Assembly (NCBI RefSeq): GCF_041410465.1
Contig: NZ_CP166961.1
Span: 1,116,001 to 1,180,000, forward strand
Origin: Thalassotalea sp. 273M-4
GTDB lineage: Bacteria > Pseudomonadota > Gammaproteobacteria > Enterobacterales > Alteromonadaceae
Length of the DNA: 64,000 bases
Direction of reading: 5' to 3'
Position numbers and translations under genes: made by a program. Numbering within the stretch: the first letter of the stretch is position 1; every line of letters starts with the position of its first letter. This document shows positions 29,227-38,947 of the stretch, piece by piece. The notes beneath the pieces are model-generated. The model did no database searches. It was not told the origin of the DNA and saw only the letters and a program-made list of their open reading frames with translations.

Positions 29227-30267
29227 ATGCGAAACACTTATTCTATTGGCACGTTTTTATTGTCTGCCATCTTGCTGTTAACGGCTTGCTCAGAGCCTGC
29301 ACCCCAAGCCATACCTGATAAAGAACAATTGGAGCTTTCAGGGTTAACCATGGGGCCAATTGTTTATACGGTAAAATTAATTGGGCATAAAGAGCGTGTC
29401 GAAAAGTTACAATTGGCACAAAAAGTCGATGACTTATTGGTAAAAATCAATGCACAAATGTCGACGTATGATCCGAATTCTGAATTGTCAAAATTTAATC
29501 AGTATCAAGGACTAGAGAGTCGCAAGGTATCCCTTGAACTCAATCAGGTATTAACCGAGTCGATTCGTCTAGGGCAATTAACGCAAGGGGCGCTTGATGT
29601 CACGGTAGGGCCTTTGGTTAATTTATGGAGCTTCGGGCCAGAAAAACGACCAGAGCAAGTGCCATCCCCAGAGCTTATAAGTCAAACCAAAGCCAATATT
29701 GGTATTGATTCAATAGAGTTGGCACAAGGTCATTTGTCAAAACGTAAGCCAACGATTTACATTGACTTATCTGCAATCGCTAAAGGGTTTGCCGTAGATA
29801 AAGTTGCTGACTTGTTAGAACAACATGGTATTTATGATTATCTTGTTGATATTGGTGGTGAATTAAGAATCAACGGTAAAAAGACTGACGGCACTGATTG
29901 GCGCATAGCGGTGGAAAAACCTATTGCTGGTGTTCGAGGGGTGCAACAGGTTATAATACCGGGCAATAATGCAGTGGCAACATCTGGCGATTATCGAAAT
30001 TACTTTGAGGAAAACGGGGTACGTTATTCTCACACCATAAATCCCAAAACCGGATGGCCAATTAATCATCGTTTGGTATCGGTAACCGTTGTTCATCCAT
30101 CGGCTATGACGGCTGATGGACTGGCGACTGCAATCGAGGTCATGGGACCCGAGAAGGGGCTAGCGTTTGCACAAGCGAATGCCTTTGCGGTGTATTTGAT
30201 CAGCAAAACCGACGACGGTTTTGATTTTGCCGCAACCGAACAATTTAACCAGTATTTGGCAAATTAG
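29227..30267 (+). CDS. apbE: FAD:protein FMN transferase ApbE
   Basis: ApbE attaches FMN to threonine in the SGAT motifs of NqrB and NqrC, in the periplasm. The 346-residue protein has a lipoprotein signal with lipobox LLTAC followed by SEP. Family signatures are TMGPIVYTVK, MSTYDPNSELSKFNQ, IYIDLSAIAKGFAVDKVAD, YLVDIGGELRINGKK and SHTINPKTGWPI with the downstream MTADGLATAIEVMG that binds Mg2+. It lies between nqrF and nqrM, the usual arrangement in Alteromonadales and Vibrio. Confidence 0.95.
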   Translation: MRNTYSIGTFLLSAILLLTACSEPAPQAIPDKEQLELSGLTMGPIVYTVKLIGHKERVEKLQLAQKVDDLLVKINAQMSTYDPNSELSKFNQYQGLESRKVSLELNQVLTESIRLGQLTQGALDVTVGPLVNLWSFGPEKRPEQVPSPELISQTKANIGIDSIELAQGHLSKRKPTIYIDLSAIAKGFAVDKVADLLEQHGIYDYLVDIGGELRINGKKTDGTDWRIAVEKPIAGVRGVQQVIIPGNNAVATSGDYRNYFEENGVRYSHTINPKTGWPINHRLVSVTVVHPSAMTADGLATAIEVMGPEKGLAFAQANAFAVYLISKTDDGFDFAATEQFNQYLAN

Positions 30268-30296
30268 CACTGAGCTTGCCAGTTAAGAGATTATAG

Positions 30297-30518
30297 ATGT
30301 CGATTTTTATTTTAACATTTGCGTTTTTTATTCTTGTTTTTATCGCTATGGGGATAGGCTATTTGGTCCAGCAAAAAACATTGGCTGGCAGCTGTGGTGG
30401 TCTTAGCAGTATGGGGATAGAAAAGGCCTGTGATTGTGATAACCCTTGCGAAAAACGCCTAGAGCGAGAGCGCAAGGCTAAACTTAGCGAACATTCAATT
30501 GATGTTAAAAATATCTAA
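30297..30518 (+). CDS. nqrM: NqrM, Na+-NQR maturation protein
   Basis: NqrM (formerly DUF539) is needed to assemble Na+-NQR, probably by delivering iron to NqrDE. The 73 residues hold one N-terminal helix (about 3-25) and the conserved cysteine cluster: Cys33 in LAGSCGGL, then KACDCDNPC. It starts 29 bases after apbE and is followed by a strong terminator. Confidence 0.95.
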   Translation: MSIFILTFAFFILVFIAMGIGYLVQQKTLAGSCGGLSSMGIEKACDCDNPCEKRLERERKAKLSEHSIDVKNI

Positions 30519-30535
30519 TTGTTTACCTGTAGATC

Positions 30536-30570
30536 TAAAAAAAAGCTTAATCGTCGATTAAGCTTTTTTT
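30536..30570. terminator. Terminator after nqrM
   Basis: AAAAAGCTTAAT and ATTAAGCTTTTT flank the loop CGTCG, with long A and T runs, so it can act in both directions between convergent genes. Confidence 0.85.
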
Positions 30571-30605
30571 ATCGTTGGGATTTATGTTAAACCCTAAAAC
30601 ATCCA

Positions 30606-30848
30606 TTACTCAGAGGTATAAATATTTGCTACTTTTTTTGAGTATTTCTTCAAACCGATCCCTCGCCTAATTTTTTCTGCGCCATATATCCCATGTAAAG
30701 CCCCAAGAAAGACAAAACAGAGCAGGTAAATTTCTTTAAAGGCGCCGACAAAAGTGCTAATGACCAGTCCCAATAATATATAAAACATTACTGACATCAA
30801 CACGATTCGTAACCAACACCATACTTTGTAAGAAGACTGAAAATTCAT
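30606..30848 (-). CDS. Hypothetical small membrane protein
   Basis: An 80-residue frame with two hydrophobic helices (about residues 10-32 and 38-56) and a basic C-terminal tail (GAEKIRRGIGLKKYSKK). I do not recognise a family. The start ATG has no clear Shine-Dalgarno. It lies between the nqrM terminator and the MaoC-like gene on the same strand. The composition looks like a real membrane protein, but coding status is moderate. Confidence 0.5.
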   Translation of the reverse strand: MNFQSSYKVWCWLRIVLMSVMFYILLGLVISTFVGAFKEIYLLCFVFLGALHGIYGAEKIRRGIGLKKYSKKVANIYTSE

Positions 30849-30985
30849 AAGCCAAAATTCTAGTTACTGTATTGGTTATAATAATAAGCTTAAATTTTAT
30901 CTTTATTTATACGTATTAGTTATATAAAGGGCCGAATGGTTGTTAACGTTTTATGAATATTGAAAACTGAGATACAGCTGGTTAG

Positions 30986-31756
30986 TTATGTGAACTTTGC
31001 GACCAAGTGCAGATTATCGTGGCCTGAAAACACCAACGTATCGTCATTTGTATGTTCCAAACCAATTTTAGTTGGTAAGTGGCAAGGACGTTTAAAACAA
31101 AATTTCGCAAGCTTCGCGTTAATATTTTTATCAATTAGGCACTTGTGTACTAAATACATGCCATGAATAATTGCCTTCTTCTGGCCAAACAATTTTGCTA
31201 ACCGATCATCGATATGAATAGGATTGAAATCCTTGCTAACCTTGGCATAAGCCCTGGCTTGTTGGTGGTTAATGCTTATTTTGGGCGTTGTATTAAACAA
31301 CGTATGATGGCTTGTTTTTGTCGATTTTTTTAATTTGTTCTTATCCGGCTTTAAGAATATATTCTCATTAATCAAACACACACAGCCATTTTGAGTAAAG
31401 GTGAGTGTTGTTTGATATTGTAGCCCTTTGATGCTCATTGAAGGTGTGAATTTAAGGTGTAATTGGAAAGGTTTGCAATAGTTGATAGCTTGCGCTTGGC
31501 TAAAACTTGCTTCTAAATGCACCAAACCAATAGGCGATACACTAAACCGACGATCTGCAAATCCGCGAATTATCGCGCTAAAGCCGGCAATAAAAGCGAA
31601 GCTTATTGGTAAACAGTGCTGTTCAGATAAATTAAATAGGGTTCTAAATTGATTAATTTGTGCAGTCTCTAAGCCCTTGTGATTAACCCTAAATTCAAAG
31701 GCCGAGGCGTTTTCGGGGCGGTTCGTCTTGGTCAGTAAACGCAGTATTGAAAGCAT
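30986..31756 (-). CDS. MaoC-like hot-dog dehydratase domain protein
   Basis: A 256-residue protein whose C-terminal half matches the MaoC/R-specific enoyl hydratase type: YAKVSKDFNPIHIDD holds the catalytic Asp and His (D-x4-H), followed by KAIIHGMYLVHKCL. The N-terminal half looks like a diverged second hot-dog domain, as in double-hot-dog hydratases. Such enzymes hydrate (2E)-enoyl-CoA or act on acyl-ACP. The exact substrate is unknown. It is monocistronic. Many lysines and asparagines suggest less codon bias than the housekeeping genes nearby. Confidence 0.75.
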   Translation of the reverse strand: MLSILRLLTKTNRPENASAFEFRVNHKGLETAQINQFRTLFNLSEQHCLPISFAFIAGFSAIIRGFADRRFSVSPIGLVHLEASFSQAQAINYCKPFQLHLKFTPSMSIKGLQYQTTLTFTQNGCVCLINENIFLKPDKNKLKKSTKTSHHTLFNTTPKISINHQQARAYAKVSKDFNPIHIDDRLAKLFGQKKAIIHGMYLVHKCLIDKNINAKLAKFCFKRPCHLPTKIGLEHTNDDTLVFSGHDNLHLVAKFT

Positions 31757-31980
31757 ATTTAAGTTGATTTATCCATTGCCAACAAGCTCACTTATCACCT
31801 GTAGGCTGATTAATTCCATGTTTGTCTATCATAGGGCTGTAGGGGCTTAAATCAATCTTTTATTTTTTCTCTGTAAGAAAAACCACTTTCGATTAATAAA
31901 CAACCCCTTACGCTTTAATTCCCTATTAATGAATTATTTGGGCGTGTATCAATGTGAGTTAGCTGAAGAAAATACTTTAA

Positions 31981-31996
31981 CTGGTTTTATATACAG
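31981..31996 (+). promoter_or_regulatory. LexA (SOS) box of dinB
   Basis: CTGGTTTTATATACAG matches the LexA core CTGT-N8-ACAG with one change (CTGG), and flanking bases fit (AA before, TG after). A perfect -10, TATAAT, lies at 32005-32010, so the box covers the -35 and spacer region of this promoter. LexA bound here would block it. Confidence 0.75.
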
Positions 31997-32045
31997 TGTT
32001 TATTTATAATACCAAAGAGTTGGTTTTAGAATGATAAGAGGTGCC

Positions 32046-32093
32046 ATGGTGTTAGTTGAATCTTTGTTTAGTTTAATCGCTTTCATGGTTTAG
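32046..32093 (+). other. Possible SOS leader peptide before dinB
   Basis: Between the SOS promoter and dinB lies a short hydrophobic frame: MVLVESLFSLIAFMV (15 residues), with AAGAGG four bases upstream, or five residues longer from an ATG at 32031. It ends 28 bases before dinB. Size and hydrophobicity recall SOS peptides such as TisB or DinQ, but a chance frame is likely enough. The 365-base gap 31757-32121 holds this, the LexA box and the promoter. Confidence 0.25.
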
Positions 32094-32121
32094 CTCACTA
32101 GGTAAAGGCGAGACTATCCTG

Positions 32122-33180
32122 ATGAGAAAAATCGTACATGTTGATATGGATGCTTTTTACGTTTCGGTCGAAATTCGAGACAACCCCAAGCTAGCCAATA
32201 AACCTGTCGCGGTGGGCGGTAAGTCTCGACAGCGAGGGGTGCTTTCAACTTGTAATTATATAGCACGACAATTTGGTGTGAGCTCAGCCATGCCAACCTC
32301 TATGGCGTTAAAAAAGTGCCCTGAATTGATTGTAGTACCTGGTCGAATGGCGGTTTATAAAGAAGTAAGCCAAACCATCCGTGGTATTTTTCAACGATAC
32401 ACCAACATTATTGAGCCATTGTCATTAGACGAGGCGTATTTGGATGTAACCGACTGTCCCTTACATAATGGTTCTGCCACGTTAATTGCAAAAGAGATCA
32501 GGGCTGAAATTTATAAGGCCACCGGTTTAACCGCTTCCGCAGGAATTGCACCGCTCAAGTTTATTGCCAAGGTCGCTTCAGACCTTAATAAGCCTAATGG
32601 ACAGTGCACTATAGCCCCAAAGGATGTGTTTGCGTTTTTAGAAAACTTATCACTTAGAAAAATTCCTGGTGTGGGTAAAGTGACATCCGAAAAGTTGAAA
32701 CAGCTTGGCTTTGACACCTGTGGTGATATACGTCAATCAAATGAGGCTTACCTTGTTGAAAAATTTGGCAAATTTGGCCGGGTGCTTTGGCACCGATGTC
32801 ATGGTATTGATGAACGAGATGTTGAAGTTACTCGGGTGAGAAAGTCCGTAGGCGTTGAGCGCACCTTTGAAATTAATGTAAATGAGCTCAAAGATATGGA
32901 AGTGGTGATAACACAAAAGCTATTACCCGAGCTTGAAAGGCGAGCGTTGCCTTATTTGGCAAACCGAAAAATGAACAAGCTAGGGGTTAAAGTAAAATTT
33001 CAAGATTTTGTGCAAACGACCAAAGAACAAGCCTGTCAGGACATTAATCTTGAACGTATATTACATTTACTCAAAGAAGCCGTAGCAAGGGGGCATGGTA
33101 AACCCGTACGGTTAATTGGTATCCATATTGGTTTAGCGGACGATTGCCAACAACAAAGACAGTTAGGTTTAGATTTTTAG
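32122..33180 (+). CDS. dinB: DNA polymerase IV DinB
   Basis: A Y-family translesion polymerase that extends past damaged bases during the SOS response. The 352 residues match E. coli DinB. Catalytic acidic residues are in VDMDAFYVSVE (palm, Asp8) and SLDEAYLDV (Asp and Glu near 103-104). The thumb helix-hairpin-helix is KIPGVGKVTSEKL, and the little-finger domain follows. The sequence ends QLGLDF; this tail could be its beta-clamp contact. A LexA box lies 126 bases upstream. Confidence 0.96.
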   Translation: MRKIVHVDMDAFYVSVEIRDNPKLANKPVAVGGKSRQRGVLSTCNYIARQFGVSSAMPTSMALKKCPELIVVPGRMAVYKEVSQTIRGIFQRYTNIIEPLSLDEAYLDVTDCPLHNGSATLIAKEIRAEIYKATGLTASAGIAPLKFIAKVASDLNKPNGQCTIAPKDVFAFLENLSLRKIPGVGKVTSEKLKQLGFDTCGDIRQSNEAYLVEKFGKFGRVLWHRCHGIDERDVEVTRVRKSVGVERTFEINVNELKDMEVVITQKLLPELERRALPYLANRKMNKLGVKVKFQDFVQTTKEQACQDINLERILHLLKEAVARGHGKPVRLIGIHIGLADDCQQQRQLGLDF

Positions 33181-33295
33181 TTTATCTTGATAACTTTTTA
33201 TTCACTTTCAATACAAGTAATTAGCCTTAGGTTTAGACATTTATTACAATTCGTTTTATCCTAGCTAGCGAAAATAGCAATGGAAGTTAATTATA

Positions 33296-35452
33296 ATGAA
33301 AAAACTGTTTATTTCTTCGCTGGCTTTGATGTTAACTGCATGTATGAATGATGCATCTACATCTGATAACAAGCCACAAGTTGAAGCTACCGAACAAGTA
33401 GCACAATCACTTATTTACCCTGTTACCCGTAAAGACGAAACCGTTGATACCTACTTTGGGCAAAAGGTTGCCGATCCTTACCGTTGGTTAGAGGATGACT
33501 TAAGTGCTGAGACCGCCGAGTGGGTAAAAGCTGAAAATAAAGTCACTTTTGGGTATCTTGATCAAATTGCTTATCGCAACAAGGTTAAGAGCAAACTTGA
33601 ACAAATGTGGAACTTTGAGAAGGTAGGGGCTCCGTTTGAAGAAGGTGGGGTTGAGTATTACTACAAAAACGATGGCTTACAAAACCAATACGTTCTTTAT
33701 CGTAAAAATGAAGACGGTGAAGACACGGTATTTTTAGATCCTAACAAATTCAGTGAAGATGGTACCACTTCCCTTGGGGGCTTGAGCTTCTCTAAAGATG
33801 GCTCATTAGCAGCATATTCTGTTTCTGAAGGTGGCAGTGATTGGCGCAAAGTGTACTTCATTGAAACAGCAACGGGTAAAAAGCTCGATGACATGCTGGT
33901 GGATGTAAAATTCTCGGGTTTGTCATGGTACAAAAATGAAGGTATTTACTATTCAAGCTACGATAAACCTAAAGGCAGTGAATTATCGGCCAAAACGGAT
34001 CAACATAAGCTTTACTACCACAAGCTAGGTCAAGCACAAAGCCAAGATTCTTTAGTATTTGGCGGTACGGACGAGCAAAAACGTCGTTACATTAGTGGTT
34101 ATGTTAGCGATGATGCTAATTACTTGTTTATTTCAGGGGCGAATTCTACCTCAGGTAATGATTTGTACATGCTTGATTTGAGCAAGCCTAATAGCAAGCT
34201 TGTCACCTTAGTTGATAATATGGACTCAGATAGCTATGTGTTGCATACCATCGATAGCAAGCTATATATTGTGACGAACCTTGATGCACCAAACCAACGT
34301 GTGGTAACCGTTGATGCATCAGCGCCACAAAGTGATAATTGGCAAGACTTTATTGCAACGACTGAAAACGTATTATCACCGTCTGTCGGAGGTGGTTATA
34401 TTTTTGCTAACTACATGGTGGATGCCGTTTCTAAAGTATTCCAATATAACTTAGATGGTAAACTCTTACGCGAGGTCACATTACCAGGTGTAGGTACCGC
34501 AAGTGCGATGTCGGGCAAAGATGAACAAACCACTTTGTATTATTCATTTAGTAACTACAGTACCCCGTCAACAATTTACAGCTACGATCTGAAATCTGGT
34601 GAATCGTCTGTTTATATGCCATCAAAAGCCAAATTTGATGCCAATAAGTACGAATCTAAGCAAGTTTTTTACACTTCTAAAGACGGTACCCGTGTACCGA
34701 TGATCATCACGCATAAAAAAGGTCTTGAACTTAATGGCCAAAACCCAACCATTTTATACGGCTACGGTGGCTTTAATGTCAGCTTAACGCCGCGTTTCTC
34801 AGTGGCGAATGCCGTATGGATGGAACTTGGTGGAGTTTATGCGGTACCAAACCTACGTGGTGGTGGTGAATACGGTAAAGCATGGCATGACGCTGGTACT
34901 CAATTACAAAAACAAAACGTTTTTGATGACTTTATCGCAGCAGCAGAGTACTTAATTGAGAAAAACTACACCTCAAGTGACTACTTAGCTATTCGTGGTG
35001 GCTCAAACGGTGGCTTATTAGTGGGTGCGGTTATGACCCAACGTCCAGACTTAATGCAAGTTGCGCTACCAGCGGTTGGGGTTTTAGACATGTTACGTTA
35101 CCACACCTTTACCGCAGGCGCGGGTTGGGCGTACGACTACGGCACAGCGGATCAAAGTGAAGAAATGTTTAAGTACTTGCTTGGTTACTCACCGGTTCAT
35201 AATGTTAAACAAGGCGTCGAGTACCCAGCAACCATGGTAACCACAGGTGATCATGATGATCGCGTTGTACCCGCGCACTCCTTTAAGTTTGCCGCCGAGC
35301 TGCAAGCGAAACAAGCGGGTAATAATCCTGTGCTTATTCGAATTGAAACCAACGCAGGTCACGGTGCCGGTACACCGGTTTCTAAGACCATTGAACAATA
35401 CGCCGATATCTTTAGTTTTACCTTATACAACATGGGCGTAAAAGCGCTTTAA
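33296..35452 (+). CDS. Prolyl oligopeptidase (S9A), predicted lipoprotein
   Basis: A serine peptidase that cuts short peptides after proline. The 718 residues start with a lipoprotein signal (lipobox MLTAC then MND), so it should be anchored in the periplasm or outer membrane, unlike cytosolic homologues. A seven-bladed propeller (about 100-430) precedes the alpha/beta-hydrolase domain. The nucleophile is in [10 protein letters not shown], the acid in GDHDDRVVP and the base in NAGHGAGTP. The N-terminal DPYRWLEDD is typical of S9A. Monocistronic, with a terminator. Confidence 0.95.
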   Translation: MKKLFISSLALMLTACMNDASTSDNKPQVEATEQVAQSLIYPVTRKDETVDTYFGQKVADPYRWLEDDLSAETAEWVKAENKVTFGYLDQIAYRNKVKSKLEQMWNFEKVGAPFEEGGVEYYYKNDGLQNQYVLYRKNEDGEDTVFLDPNKFSEDGTTSLGGLSFSKDGSLAAYSVSEGGSDWRKVYFIETATGKKLDDMLVDVKFSGLSWYKNEGIYYSSYDKPKGSELSAKTDQHKLYYHKLGQAQSQDSLVFGGTDEQKRRYISGYVSDDANYLFISGANSTSGNDLYMLDLSKPNSKLVTLVDNMDSDSYVLHTIDSKLYIVTNLDAPNQRVVTVDASAPQSDNWQDFIATTENVLSPSVGGGYIFANYMVDAVSKVFQYNLDGKLLREVTLPGVGTASAMSGKDEQTTLYYSFSNYSTPSTIYSYDLKSGESSVYMPSKAKFDANKYESKQVFYTSKDGTRVPMIITHKKGLELNGQNPTILYGYGGFNVSLTPRFSVANAVWMELGGVYAVPNLRGGGEYGKAWHDAGTQLQKQNVFDDFIAAAEYLIEKNYTSSDYLAIRGGSNGGLLVGAVMTQRPDLMQVALPAVGVLDMLRYHTFTAGAGWAYDYGTADQSEEMFKYLLGYSPVHNVKQGVEYPATMVTTGDHDDRVVPAHSFKFAAELQAKQAGNNPVLIRIETNAGHGAGTPVSKTIEQYADIFSFTLYNMGVKAL

Positions 35453-35510
35453 TCAGCTTTAACGCTTGTTTGTATGAGCTAGCTATGGCTTACGCTATAC
35501 AAGCTATATG

Positions 35511-35554
35511 AAAAAGCCCCCAGTTTTTGGCAACGCCATAACTGGGGGTTTTTG
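35511..35554. terminator. Terminator between oligopeptidase and nhaB
   Basis: CCCCCAGTT (35517-35525) pairs with AACTGGGGG (35540-35548), with A and T runs outside the arms. It separates convergent genes. Confidence 0.85.
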
Positions 35555-35594
35555 TCTTTAAAAGCAATGGTTAGTGAATATTTTTGCCAAGTTT

Positions 35595-37187
35595 TTAATG
35601 ACCTAGTGGCGCAGATTTCGCAGCGTCAGCAGGTTGGCTAATTAATTTAGACTGGTAGAAATACTCTGTTTGTTCTTGTAAAAATCCTGAGGATATAGCG
35701 ATTAAGCCCACAAGCGTTAGTACAATGGTATAAGGCAAAGCCATATACACCATGCGACCATAAGATAATCTGATCAAAGGGGCTAGGGCCGATGTTAGGA
35801 GAAACAAAAAGGCCGCTTGCCCATTTGGTGTGGCGACAGAGGGTAAATTGGTACCTGTATTGATAGCAACAGCCAACATATCAAACTGAGCTTTGCTGAT
35901 CTCACCTGCGAGTAAAGCATTTTTAACCTCAGTGATATATATAGTACCGACAAAGACATTGTCACTGACCATAGACAATAGCCCATTGGCTAAATAAAAC
36001 ATCACCATTTGTAAATCACCATCATAGGTTAGAACCCATTGGATAACCGGTGAGAACAAGGCTTGGTCAATAATCACAGCAACCACCGAGAAAAACACCG
36101 CCAGTAGAGCGGTAAAGGGCAAAGCTTCTTTAAAAGCGTAACCAATTTGATGCTCAGTAATAATACCGGTAAACGAGGTGGCAAAAATAATAACCGTTAA
36201 CCCCACCAAACCAACTTCCGCAAGGTGAAAGGCCAACGCGATAATCAACCATATAGCGATAACCCCTTGAACAACGAGATTGATTTTTTCATTAAGGCTA
36301 CGATTTTGAGATTGCTCTTGCTCAAAGGCCAATAAAATACCACGCACACTCTCAGGCAGTTCTACGCCATAGCTAAATAGCTTTAATTTCTCCACCCCGT
36401 AGCAGGTAAGAAGGCCAAAAAATAAAACCGGTACGGTAACAGGCGACATCCTAATAGCGAATTCGATAAAATCCCAACCGGCTTGATGGCCAATAATCAA
36501 GTTTTGTGGCTCTCCAACTATGGTCATCACGCCACCTAGCGCACTACCGACCCCAGCGTGCATGAGAAGGTTGCGTAAAAAACCACGGAACTCGTCTAAG
36601 TCATTTCGCGATAGTGGCGCAAGCGCTTCATCATTGGTATTGTCATAGTTGCTATTGGCCTGTTGACCAGAAGCCACCTTATGGTAGACGCTGTAAAACC
36701 CGACTGAAACCGAGATAATAACGGCGATAACCGTGAGCGCGTCTAAAAAAGCCGATAAAAAGGCACTGACCATACAAAAGAGCAGTGAAACGACAATTTT
36801 AGATCTGACATTGGTGATTATTTTGGTAAATAAAAACAGCAGTAAGTTTTTCATAAAGTAGATACCGGCAACCATAAACATCAACAGTAGCAACACTTGA
36901 ATATTGACGGTAATTTCATGAAAGACATGCTCAGCCGATGTCATGCCAATGGCAACCGCTTCAATGGCTAATAAGCCACCTGGCTGTAATGGATAGCACC
37001 TTAACGCCATGGCTAAGGTAAAAATAAACTCAATAATTAAGGCCCAGCCAGCAACATAAGGTGAAACAAGAAAAAACAATATTGGGTTTATTAGCAAGAA
37101 ACTAATGATCGTAATCTTGTACCAGCTCGGGGCTTGCCCTAAAAAATTTGCAAATAATGCTTTTAATAATGATTGAGGCATGTTCAT
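35595..37187 (-). CDS. nhaB: Na+/H+ antiporter NhaB
   Basis: NhaB expels sodium in exchange for protons and helps recycle the sodium gradient made by Na+-NQR. The 530 residues hold about 12 helices and match the family length. Conserved segments include [10 protein letters not shown] near the N-terminus, [43 protein letters not shown] and [20 protein letters not shown]. It starts MNMPQ; the second ATG is also possible. It lies 83 bases after the FNT-CBS gene and could be read through from it. Confidence 0.95.
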   Translation of the reverse strand: MNMPQSLLKALFANFLGQAPSWYKITIISFLLINPILFFLVSPYVAGWALIIEFIFTLAMALRCYPLQPGGLLAIEAVAIGMTSAEHVFHEITVNIQVLLLLMFMVAGIYFMKNLLLFLFTKIITNVRSKIVVSLLFCMVSAFLSAFLDALTVIAVIISVSVGFYSVYHKVASGQQANSNYDNTNDEALAPLSRNDLDEFRGFLRNLLMHAGVGSALGGVMTIVGEPQNLIIGHQAGWDFIEFAIRMSPVTVPVLFFGLLTCYGVEKLKLFSYGVELPESVRGILLAFEQEQSQNRSLNEKINLVVQGVIAIWLIIALAFHLAEVGLVGLTVIIFATSFTGIITEHQIGYAFKEALPFTALLAVFFSVVAVIIDQALFSPVIQWVLTYDGDLQMVMFYLANGLLSMVSDNVFVGTIYITEVKNALLAGEISKAQFDMLAVAINTGTNLPSVATPNGQAAFLFLLTSALAPLIRLSYGRMVYMALPYTIVLTLVGLIAISSGFLQEQTEYFYQSKLISQPADAAKSAPLGH

Positions 37188-37270
37188 TCTTCTGTTTTAT
37201 GTAAAGTATAAAATAAATACCAAATTAAACACCTACAAAAATGGTCTGTAGGTGTTTTATATCAACAAAT

Positions 37271-38722
37271 TTAGGCAATCTCTTTGGTGAGTCCATCATT
37301 GCTAAGTGTTTGAATATGATAGCCAAATACTGGGCGCAAGGCTTTCATAATATCTACTCTTGAAATAACCCCAACCAACTTACCTTGGTCAACAACGGGT
37401 AAATTATGCGGCTTATTGGTGCGGATTTTTTTCGCTCTTTGTTCTAACGGCAACGTAATCATTTGTGTCGCCATAGCAAAATCTGTAGTTGGGTAAAGCT
37501 GCTCTTTGTCGATACACATAAATTCCAATACTTGTTCGAGTGTATCTTGTGCATTAACCGTCACAATGTCAGTGTTCATTAAATCGGCTACTCTTAGGTT
37601 GGCATCGGCTTGATAGTCTTTACACCATAGATTAACCAAAATGTCATGAGTTGATAGGAATCCAACTAAATTATGTTCTCGGTCGCAAACAGGAGCACTA
37701 GAGCTATTCGCATTAAGTAGAGTATCTAGGGCTGCAGAAATATGTGTTTCAGCGCTAAATACGATAGGTTGAGATTGCATGATATCTCTAACTAGGGTTA
37801 CATTGTTCATTAAATATTCCTTATTCTGTGGGTCTAAATTCACAGAAGTCTTTATTAAATTGTTTATCGTTGTTGGTGTTGATTTGAGGTATATCGCCCA
37901 GTTAGATAAGCCAACCAAAACTGCACCACCAAAAATGTTGCCAAGGGTTACGGGGATAAGGTTTGCCGTAACAAAATTAAATAGAGTGAGGTCACTGTAG
38001 AGGTGTTTTGACACCCCAAGTTGAGCCCAAAATGTGTTGGGAGCAAATTGCTCAATGATGATACCTAATGGCACCAAAAACATATTTGCAATGCAGTGTT
38101 CAAATCCCGTGCTAACAAAAAGTGCCACTGGTAAAATCATCACAGCCACTTTGGTTAGGGCGTTGCTGGTACAAAAGGTTAACCAGATTGCCAAACAAAC
38201 CATTAGATTACACAATACGCCCAAACTGAATGCCTGTAGCGGGCTGTGATGCAATTTATGCTGAGCGATATTGAGCGTATTTAACCCCCAAAGTCCGCCG
38301 TCTAATTGATAGAGGGCGGCACCCGACACCAAAATAAGTAACAGACTTGCCCCAATAAAATTACCCAAGTAAACCTTAGCCCAAATGCCAAGCATTGTTC
38401 GTACGCTCATTTGTTTATTGGCCACAGCAATGATCGACAATACCGAGCTTGTAAAAAGCTCTCCGCCACAGAGCACAACAAAAATCAAACCACTGCTAAA
38501 CACTAAACCGCCAACCAAGCGGTTACTGCCCCAGTTATTCGGATTGTTGCCGGTTGTGACCGTGATATAAAAAATAAACGCAAGGCCAATAAAAACCCCA
38601 GCCATAATGGACAAGGCAAGTAATGTGCTAGTCGACTTTTGACTTTTACTTACCGCATAATGCGCTGCCTTGTCCATCATTTGAGCGGGTGTTATATACG
38701 GCTCATTGAATGCTTTACTCAT
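37271..38722 (-). CDS. Formate/nitrite channel (FNT) fused to a CBS pair
   Basis: A 483-residue membrane protein. Residues 1 to about 285 are a FocA-like FNT channel: ITPAQMMDKAAHYAVSK at the amphipathic N-terminus, GGELFTSSVL at the first gate, and GFEHCIANMFLVPLGI carrying the pore histidine. From about residue 308 to 470 follow two CBS motifs (VRDIMQSQPIVFSA... and VADLMNTDIVTV... with LPVVDQGKLVGVISRVDIMKAL), which bind adenine nucleotides in other proteins. This suggests formate or nitrite flux gated by energy state. The regulator gene is divergent with 225 bases between. Confidence 0.9.
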   Translation of the reverse strand: MSKAFNEPYITPAQMMDKAAHYAVSKSQKSTSTLLALSIMAGVFIGLAFIFYITVTTGNNPNNWGSNRLVGGLVFSSGLIFVVLCGGELFTSSVLSIIAVANKQMSVRTMLGIWAKVYLGNFIGASLLLILVSGAALYQLDGGLWGLNTLNIAQHKLHHSPLQAFSLGVLCNLMVCLAIWLTFCTSNALTKVAVMILPVALFVSTGFEHCIANMFLVPLGIIIEQFAPNTFWAQLGVSKHLYSDLTLFNFVTANLIPVTLGNIFGGAVLVGLSNWAIYLKSTPTTINNLIKTSVNLDPQNKEYLMNNVTLVRDIMQSQPIVFSAETHISAALDTLLNANSSSAPVCDREHNLVGFLSTHDILVNLWCKDYQADANLRVADLMNTDIVTVNAQDTLEQVLEFMCIDKEQLYPTTDFAMATQMITLPLEQRAKKIRTNKPHNLPVVDQGKLVGVISRVDIMKALRPVFGYHIQTLSNDGLTKEIA

Positions 38723-38852
38723 CAGTTGTTTTCCAAATATTTACCATTTTCATTCAATACTTTCTTAAAGCGACATACAGTCAGCTCTCGACTGCTGGCA
38801 TAGAATAAGGAATGAACTAATAAAAAGTAAAATTGATAGTTTTTAATGTAGG

Positions 38853-38869
38853 TATCAGTTTATTTGATA
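38853..38869. promoter_or_regulatory. LysR-type dyad in the FNT/lysR divergent region
   Basis: TATCA-GTTTATT-TGATA is a perfect 5-bp dyad with a 7-base spacer, the form of LysR-family operators (T-N11-A). A further half site TTGATAG lies at about 38833-38839. It is 79 bases before lysR and 131 before the FNT gene. A near-identical dyad occurs at 39865. Confidence 0.6.
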
Positions 38870-38947
38870 TTGATTGCGGGAGATTTAGCGTCTAAAACGC
38901 AGGCTGTACTAGAATAAAATGAGTATTTTAAATGGTTTGGATGACAT

